Source: an uncultured Lachnospiraceae bacterium (GTDB lineage: Bacteria; Bacillota; Clostridia; Lachnospirales; Lachnospiraceae). Taken from it: a DNA stretch of 50,072 nt. Where the stretch lies: NCBI GenBank assembly GCA_944384025.1, contig CALWRS010000015.1, positions 1 through 50,072 on the forward strand, written 5' to 3'. The translations under genes were made by a program, and so were the position numbers. Shown here one piece after another: positions 45,317 through 50,072 of the stretch (position 1 is its first letter; every line of letters begins with the position of its first letter). The notes beneath the pieces are model-generated. The model saw nothing but the letters and a program-made list of their open reading frames with translations. It made no database searches and was not told where the DNA came from.

Positions 45317-47089
45317 ATGGAGATCGTTGCGGTCAATGAGTTGGTCCACGAATTTCCCGGCAGAGACGAGTCCGGCGACGTTGTTGAAACCGTAAAGGCT
45401 TTGCAGGGAGTGACCTTGCAAATACAAAAAGGGCAGTTTGCGGCTATTTTAGGGCACAACGGTTCAGGGAAATCCACACTTGCAAAGCATATAAACGCGC
45501 TGCTGTTTCCGACGGGCGGAGAAGTTTTGGTGTGCGGATACAACACGAAGCAGGAGGAAAAACTTTGGGATATTCGCAAATCTGCGGGCATGGTTTTTCA
45601 AAACCCGGATAACCAGATTGTCGCAACCGTTGTGGAAGAGGACGTTGGATTTGGCCCCGAAAATCTGGGCGTACCGACGGAGGAAATCTGGGCGCGCGTA
45701 AAAGACGCCCTGCAAAAAGTAGGAATGTACGCGTATCGGAAGCATTCGCCAAACAAGCTCTCCGGCGGACAAAAGCAAAGAGTAGCCATAGCGGGCGTTA
45801 TGGCAATGAAGCCGGAGTGCATCATCTTAGACGAGCCGACGGCTATGCTTGACCCAAAAGGGCGCGCAGAAGTGATTGGGACGCTGCGGAAATTAAATCA
45901 GACGGAAGGGATTACCGTTTTGTTAATTACGCACGACATGAACGAAGTCGTGTTTGCCGACCAGATTTTTGTTATGAACAAAGGCCGGCTGGCGATGCAA
46001 GGCACGCCCCGCCAGATTTTTGAACAGGTGGAGGAGCTGAAAAAACTCCGCCTGCATGTGCCGCTTGAAACGGAATTGGCGTATGCGCTGCGAAGCCAAG
46101 GCTTTGCAATGCCAAAGGCAGTTCTCTCCCGAAAAGAATTCGTAGATGCATTTTGCCGCCTTTACGAAAAACAAGGAGCAAGGGAGAAGTCCCCAAAAGA
46201 AAAAAAGGCGAGCGTTTCTTATCCGGAGACAAAGACTGCTTCCCCGCTTTTAAAGCTGTGCGACGTATCTTACACATATTCTGCGGAAACCGCGTACGAA
46301 ATGCACGCGCTCACGCACGTGTCGCTCTCCATAAACGAGGGGGCGTTTGTTGGTTTGATTGGGCATACCGGCTCCGGAAAATCGACGATGATTCAGCTTT
46401 TAAACGGACTGGAAAAGCCGACGTCCGGAACAGTTTTCTATCAGGACAAGGATATTCACGCCGAGGGCTTTTCCAAGAAATGGCTGCGAGGACAGGTGGG
46501 ACTTGTGTTCCAGTATCCGGAGTATCAGCTCTTTGAATCCACGGTTCTTCGCGATGTTTGCTTTGGACCGAAGAATCTGGGGCTTACAGAAGAGGAAGCA
46601 AAGGAACGCGCTGCCGAGGCGTTAGAGATGGTGCAAATTGGCCCGGAGCTTTGGGAACGTTCTCCTTTTGAACTCTCCGGCGGGCAGAAGCGGCGCGTAG
46701 CGATTGCAGGCGTGCTCGCCATGAAACCGAAGGTTTTGATCCTTGACGAGCCAACGGCCGGGCTAGATCCCGCGGGGCATGACGAGATTCTCTCCCGAAT
46801 CTGGGAAATTCACCGCCGCAGCGGCATGACGGTCCTGCTCGTATCGCACAGCATGGAAGATGTCGCGCAGTATGCGGATTATTTGATTGCTCTAAACCAC
46901 GGGAGCGTGGCTCTTTCGGGGACGCCGGGCGAAGTGTTTACACACGTGGAGGAACTGGAAAATATCGGACTTGCGGCACCGGGCGTGACGTATTTGCTTT
47001 CGGATCTTTTGGCAGCGGGCGTTTTGGTTGATACGGGAGCTTTTACCGTAAAAGAGGCAAAGGAGGCGCTTATAAAAGCGCTTTCGTAA
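45317..47089 (+). CDS. ecfA: Fused ECF transporter ATPase (EcfA1-EcfA2 in one chain)
   Basis: This 590-residue protein carries both energy-coupling ATPases of the vitamin ECF transporter. Half one has Walker A G-H-N-G-S-G-K-S (46-53), L-S-G-G-Q (148-152) and D172-E173. Half two has Walker A G-H-T-G-S-G-K-S (349-356), L-S-G-G-Q (453-457) and D477-E478. A Lys/Glu-rich linker (about 285-312) joins them. Q-N-P-D-N-Q and Q-Y-P-E-Y-Q are the Q loops that distinguish EcfA1 and EcfA2. In most Firmicutes these are two adjacent genes. AAGGAGGA precedes ATG 45317. ecfT follows 40 bp later. Confidence 0.93.
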   Translation: MEIVAVNELVHEFPGRDESGDVVETVKALQGVTLQIQKGQFAAILGHNGSGKSTLAKHINALLFPTGGEVLVCGYNTKQEEKLWDIRKSAGMVFQNPDNQIVATVVEEDVGFGPENLGVPTEEIWARVKDALQKVGMYAYRKHSPNKLSGGQKQRVAIAGVMAMKPECIILDEPTAMLDPKGRAEVIGTLRKLNQTEGITVLLITHDMNEVVFADQIFVMNKGRLAMQGTPRQIFEQVEELKKLRLHVPLETELAYALRSQGFAMPKAVLSRKEFVDAFCRLYEKQGAREKSPKEKKASVSYPETKTASPLLKLCDVSYTYSAETAYEMHALTHVSLSINEGAFVGLIGHTGSGKSTMIQLLNGLEKPTSGTVFYQDKDIHAEGFSKKWLRGQVGLVFQYPEYQLFESTVLRDVCFGPKNLGLTEEEAKERAAEALEMVQIGPELWERSPFELSGGQKRRVAIAGVLAMKPKVLILDEPTAGLDPAGHDEILSRIWEIHRRSGMTVLLVSHSMEDVAQYADYLIALNHGSVALSGTPGEVFTHVEELENIGLAAPGVTYLLSDLLAAGVLVDTGAFTVKEAKEALIKALS

Positions 47090-47129
47090 GCGACCCAAAA
47101 ATACGGGGTAGAATAAAGGAGGAGAGGAC

Positions 47130-47930
47130 GTGCTGCGTGAGATTACTATCGGCCAGTACTATCCGGCGGCGTCGGTCATTCACCGGCTGGATCCCAGAGT
47201 GAAGCTTCTGGGGACGATTCTTTACATTGTCAGCCTGTTTTTGTTTGAAAACTTTTTCGGTTTTGTCGCAGCGCTTGTGTTTTTCGCGGGCGTCGTTTTG
47301 CTCTCCCGCGTGCCGTTTGGCTTTATTTTGCGCGGGCTTCGGCCGGTGCTTATCCTGCTTATGTTCACTGTCTTGTTTAATTTTTTCCTGACGGACGGAA
47401 CCGTGCTGGTGAAGTGGTGGATTTTTCGAATCACAAAAGAAGGGCTGTACCGGGGAGGCTTTATGGGGTGCCGCCTTATTTTGCTGATTTTAGGCTCTTC
47501 TATGATGACGTTCACAACGACGCCTAACCAGCTGACTGACGGAATGGAGTCGCTTTTAAAGCCGCTTCGGCTGCTTCGAGTTCCGGTTCATGACCTCGCT
47601 ATGATGATGTCCATTGCGCTTCGGTTTATCCCAATCCTCCTTGAAGAAACCGATAAAATCATGAAAGCGCAGCAGGCAAGAGGCGCGGATTTTGAAAGCG
47701 GAGGCGTTCTTACAAGAGCGAAGGCGATGCTGCCCATTTTTATACCGCTGATTATCTCAGCGTTTCGCCGTGCGATCGATTTGGCGCAGGCGATGGAAGC
47801 GCGCTGCTACCGCGGCGACGCAGGCAGAACGAAGATGAAGCCGCTTCGCTATCATGGTCGCGATGCGGCGGCATATGCATATCTGGCGGCATATTTGCTG
47901 TTTATCATTTTGCTTCGCAGGTGGTTATAA
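47130..47930 (+). CDS. ecfT: ECF transporter transmembrane subunit EcfT
   Basis: A 266-residue membrane scaffold that links the ATPases to interchangeable S components for vitamins and metals. It has the start I-T-I-G-Q-Y-Y-P, hydrophobic helices, and the two coupling motifs A-R-G near 187 (Q-Q-A-R-G-A-D-F) and A-R-C-Y-R-G near 225. The GTG start lies 7 bases after AAGGAGG. No S component is in this window, so it is likely the shared group II module. truA follows after 4 bp. Confidence 0.94.
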   Translation: MLREITIGQYYPAASVIHRLDPRVKLLGTILYIVSLFLFENFFGFVAALVFFAGVVLLSRVPFGFILRGLRPVLILLMFTVLFNFFLTDGTVLVKWWIFRITKEGLYRGGFMGCRLILLILGSSMMTFTTTPNQLTDGMESLLKPLRLLRVPVHDLAMMMSIALRFIPILLEETDKIMKAQQARGADFESGGVLTRAKAMLPIFIPLIISAFRRAIDLAQAMEARCYRGDAGRTKMKPLRYHGRDAAAYAYLAAYLLFIILLRRWL

Positions 47931-47934
47931 AGCT

Positions 47935-48711
47935 ATGGGGAGAATTAAGTTAACGGTTGCATACGACGGAACGCGCTATTGCGGATGGCAAATACAGCCC
48001 CGCGCAGTTACGGTTGAGGGAGAACTGCGGGAGGCTCTTTGCCGCCTGTTAAAAGAGCCTGTGGAGCTTATTGGCGCAAGCCGCACGGACACGGGCGTGC
48101 ACGCGCTTGGCAATGTGGCGGTGTTTGATACAACGCACCCTATACCGCCCGAAAAAGTTTATCTTGCGGTAAATGCGTATCTGCCGGAGGATATCCGCGT
48201 TATGCGCTCAGAAGCGGTTGCACCGGATTTTCATCCGCGTTTTGACTGCCATGCGAAGTGCTACGAGTACCGCATTCGAACCGGCACAGTCGTATCGCCG
48301 CTTGAGCGGCTGTACGCGCATCATCAGCGGCGCAGTTTGGACATAGACGCGATGCAGCAGGCCGCGCAGGCGTTTGTCGGCACGCACGATTTTAGCAGCC
48401 TGTGTTCGGCGGGAGCGCAAGTGCAAAGCAAGGTGCGGACAATCACTTCCATTGCCGTACAAAAATCCGCGGCTTACGGAGGCGATGGAGAGAGCGTTGT
48501 CATCCGCGTAATAGGAAACGGATTTCTCTACAACATGGTTCGGATTCTTGCCGGTACGCTGATCCAAGTAGGATGCGGGGAGCGAAAGGCAGAGGAGATG
48601 CCAAAAATTTTAGAAGCAATGGATCGGCAAAAGGCCGGCCCTACGGCACCGGCAAAAGGCTTGTGCCTCTGTTATATCGAATATGATGCAGAAAAATCGC
48701 AGGATAAGTGA
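47935..48711 (+). CDS. truA: tRNA pseudouridine(38-40) synthase
   Basis: A 258-residue cytosolic enzyme that makes pseudouridine in the anticodon stem-loop. V-A-Y-D-G-T-R-Y-C-G-W-Q at the N terminus and the catalytic D52 in S-R-T-D-T-G-V-H-A are diagnostic. The C-terminal N-G-F-L-Y-N-M-V-R-I is intact. ATG 47935 is 4 bp after ecfT, with AGGTGG inside the ecfT end. Confidence 0.95.
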   Translation: MGRIKLTVAYDGTRYCGWQIQPRAVTVEGELREALCRLLKEPVELIGASRTDTGVHALGNVAVFDTTHPIPPEKVYLAVNAYLPEDIRVMRSEAVAPDFHPRFDCHAKCYEYRIRTGTVVSPLERLYAHHQRRSLDIDAMQQAAQAFVGTHDFSSLCSAGAQVQSKVRTITSIAVQKSAAYGGDGESVVIRVIGNGFLYNMVRILAGTLIQVGCGERKAEEMPKILEAMDRQKAGPTAPAKGLCLCYIEYDAEKSQDK

Positions 48712-48751
48712 TGAATCAACAGGAAAGCAGGAAAAAGAAAAGAAAGAGTTC

Positions 48752-48780
48752 TTGACAGCCAAGGTCGGAAACGGTATAAT
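48752..48780 (+). promoter_or_regulatory. Consensus sigma-A promoter of rplM-rpsI
   Basis: TTGACA (48752-48757), a 17-bp spacer and TATAAT (48775-48780): both boxes are perfect. Confidence 0.95.
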
Positions 48781-48786
48781 GCGAAA

Positions 48787-48844
48787 AGTGGCTGTCCGAA
48801 GACAGACAGAGTATCAAACAGGAGAATAAAAGGAGGTTAAATCC
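48787..48844 (+). promoter_or_regulatory. Short leader of rplM with a CTGTC-CGAA-GACAG hairpin
   Basis: The leader of about 58 bases carries a 5-bp stem with a CGAA loop (48792-48805). L13 leaders with small hairpins are known as autogenous control sites in some bacteria; correspondence here is an inference. Confidence 0.4.
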
Positions 48845-49273
48845 ATGAAGAGTTATATGGCTGCTACAGCCGGCGTAGAGAGAAAGTGGTACGTTGTAGA
48901 CGCACAAGGACAGACGCTTGGCCGTCTGGCATCTGCAGTTGCTTCCGTACTTAGAGGAAAGAACAAGCCGACGTTTACCCCGCACATTGACACCGGTGAC
49001 TACGTGATTGTCGTAAACGCAGACAAAGTAAAAGTAACTGGAAAGAAACTGGAACAAAAGATTTATTACAACCACTCGGATTATCCGGGCGGAATGAAGG
49101 AAACGACGCTGAAGGAAATGCTTGCAAAGAAGCCGGAAGAAGTAATGACGCTGGCTGTAAAAGGTATGCTTCCGAAGGGACCTCTTGGAAGAAGCATGAT
49201 CACAAAGCTTCACGTATACGCCGGACCGGAGCATCCGCATAAAGCGCAGATGCCTGAGACGCTTAACTTTTAA
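48845..49273 (+). CDS. rplM: Ribosomal protein L13 (uL13)
   Basis: A 142-residue early-assembly 50S protein. W-Y-V-V-D-A[10 protein letters not shown], [14 protein letters not shown] and [10 protein letters not shown] are diagnostic. AAAGGAGG precedes the ATG. It forms an operon with rpsI. Confidence 0.97.
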   Translation: MKSYMAATAGVERKWYVVDAQGQTLGRLASAVASVLRGKNKPTFTPHIDTGDYVIVVNADKVKVTGKKLEQKIYYNHSDYPGGMKETTLKEMLAKKPEEVMTLAVKGMLPKGPLGRSMITKLHVYAGPEHPHKAQMPETLNF

Positions 49274-49298
49274 TTAGGACGGAAAGGAGAGATATATT

Positions 49299-49694
49299 AT
49301 GGCAAAGGCAGCAAAATTCTACGGAACCGGAAGACGCAAAAGCAGCGTAGCACGTGTTTATCTGACTCCGGGAAAAGGAAATATAACAGTAAATAAGAGA
49401 GATATTGACGACTACTTTGGTCTTGAAACGCTTAAAGTAATTGTTCGCCAGCCCCTTGCATTGACAGAAAACAGCGACAAGTTCGACGTTTTGGTTACGG
49501 TACGCGGCGGCGGATTTTCCGGACAGGCGGGTGCAATTCGTCACGGTATTGCCAGAGCGCTTTGCAAGGCAGATATTGAAAACCGCCCGGCACTGAAAAA
49601 GGCAGGCTTCCTCACAAGAGACCCTCGTATGAAAGAGAGAAAGAAGTACGGTCTGAAGGCTGCACGTCGTGCGCCGCAGTTCAGCAAGCGATAA
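49299..49694 (+). CDS. rpsI: Ribosomal protein S9 (uS9)
   Basis: A 131-residue 30S head protein whose C-terminal tail reaches the P-site t[34 protein letters not shown] and the tail K-K-Y-G-L-K[11 protein letters not shown] are diagnostic. AAAGGAG precedes the ATG. Confidence 0.97.
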   Translation: MAKAAKFYGTGRRKSSVARVYLTPGKGNITVNKRDIDDYFGLETLKVIVRQPLALTENSDKFDVLVTVRGGGFSGQAGAIRHGIARALCKADIENRPALKKAGFLTRDPRMKERKKYGLKAARRAPQFSKR

Positions 49695-49756
49695 TTTACC
49701 AAGCAAGCACGCAAAAATTCCTGCTTGCAAATTACAAAGGGACGAAGTAAAGGAGC

Positions 49757-49806
49757 TTAAATTAAACTCTGGGAAGCGCTTGCTCCTTGCCAGACCCCTA
49801 ATTTAA
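49757..49806. other. AT-rich hairpin downstream of rpsI
   Basis: TTAAATTA (49757-49764) pairs with TAATTTAA (49799-49806) and, inside, TCTGG with CCAGA. It lacks a T tail, and an upstream AGCAAGCA/TGCTTGC pair (about 49702-49727) also lacks one. It may help end rpsI mRNA or belong to the following element. Confidence 0.35.
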
Positions 49807-49809
49807 CGC

Positions 49810-49839
49810 TTGACAAAAAAAGTCGTATAGACCTATAAT
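49810..49839 (+). promoter_or_regulatory. Consensus promoter abutting a terminator
   Basis: TTGACA (49810-49815), an 18-bp spacer and TATAAT (49834-49839). The predicted start, near 49846, is the first base of the terminator stem. Confidence 0.8.
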
Positions 49840-49845
49840 GCACTT

Positions 49846-49884
49846 GAGGCAAAGAAGCTGACACACAGTTTCTTTGCCTCTTTT
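49846..49884 (+). terminator. Promoter-proximal terminator or attenuator
   Basis: GAGGCAAAGAA (49846-49856) and TTCTTTGCCTC (49870-49880) form a perfect 11-bp stem, followed by TTTT. Together with the promoter it would make an RNA of about 40 bases, or act as an attenuator for something beyond the window. Confidence 0.8.
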
Positions 49885-49886
49885 GT

Positions 49887-50072
49887 TCGCCCGCCATGGG
49901 CGGGCTCTAACGGGCGAAAGTCCCGAGTGCGCGTAGGCAACGACGAAGCACATAGCTGAACAGCAAGGGTGTCCATCGTGAGGTGGAAAATGAAAGTGTT
50001 TTTTGTCAAGTACTTTTCCCTGAAAAAAGCGTCGGAATTCCCTTTTTTCAGCAAGGGATTTTCCCTGCCTTC
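49887..50072 (+). mobile_element. Group II intron-like 5' domain, partial or degenerate
   Basis: Just after the terminator, GCCCGCC/GGCGGGC forms a stem (49889-49905). GGGCGAAAGTCCC, AGCTGAACAGCAAGGGTG and CCATCGTGAGGTGG follow; from memory, these resemble the start (domain I) of bacterial group II introns. After about 49990 the similarity seems to fade into AT-rich, repeat-like sequence (two AAGGGA-type blocks), so this may be a truncated copy. Insertion directly after a terminator hairpin is usual for class C introns. No maturase frame is visible before the window ends. Confidence 0.5.

Noticed and set aside
49833-50054. Minus-strand 73-residue frame at the right edge
   Set aside because: It crosses a promoter, a terminator and an intron-like RNA region and shows no protein features.

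Overview
The window reads as one chromosomal segment of a low-to-mid GC, spore-forming Gram-positive anaerobe, most likely a plant-polysaccharide-using Clostridia (Lachnospiraceae-like; inference). The grounds are an alpha/beta small acid-soluble spore protein gene, a DUF4364 gene, a PII-like cyclic-di-AMP receptor, zinc-type S14, a long L17, Firmicute gene orders (tig-clpP-clpX-lon-engB; S10-spc-alpha ribosomal cluster; rplQ-ecfA-ecfT-truA-rplM-rpsI), and two plant cell wall glycosidases (a GH5 lipoprotein and a GH51 arabinofuranosidase). Promoters are sigma-A type with 17-bp spacers and ribosome binding sites are strong AGGAGG.

Layout. 1-5.3 kb: a broken LysR gene, tcdA, and a divergent copper operon (csoR with its palindromic operator, copA carrying an HMA domain at both ends) that runs directly into a GH5 lipoprotein. 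5.3-5.9 kb: five tRNA genes on the minus strand (Pro, Gly, Arg, His, Gln) with two promoters and two hairpins. 6-14.3 kb: metabolic genes, namely fba, the c-di-AMP receptor, citrate synthase, GH51 plus a small Cys-rich protein, a DJ-1 protein, an AGCS symporter, and a flavin reductase-rubredoxin-rubrerythrin fusion. 14.3-24.7 kb: the spore protein gene behind a sigma-G-like promoter and a hairpin-rich leader, then the proteostasis cluster tig-clpP-clpX-lon-engB-barstar, DUF4364, PspA, an RlmI-like methyltransferase and an unknown membrane-anchored protein.

24.7-49.7 kb: the S10-spc-alpha ribosomal cluster from rpsJ to rplQ, including secY, adk, map, infA and rpoA, then the ECF transporter core, truA, rplM and rpsI. 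The cluster is interrupted between infA and rpmJ by a 4.2-kb cassette with its own promoter and a terminator on each side. The cassette encodes a membrane-anchored leucine-rich-repeat protein (frameshifted at an A6 tract), an 828-residue FtsX-type permease and a LolD/MacB-type ATPase. This is the least ordinary part of the window. The right edge holds a consensus promoter placed directly against a terminator hairpin, followed by what looks like the 5' end of a group II intron.

Other points of note: EcfA1 and EcfA2 are fused in one 590-residue chain; a 49-bp hairpin repeat occurs twice 16 kb apart; the rpsJ and rpsM leaders are long and structured; and the DJ-1 and symporter genes overlap tail to tail by 122 bp. 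No CRISPR array, complete insertion sequence, rRNA gene or replication origin was seen. All family assignments were made by reading motifs by eye; no database was searched.
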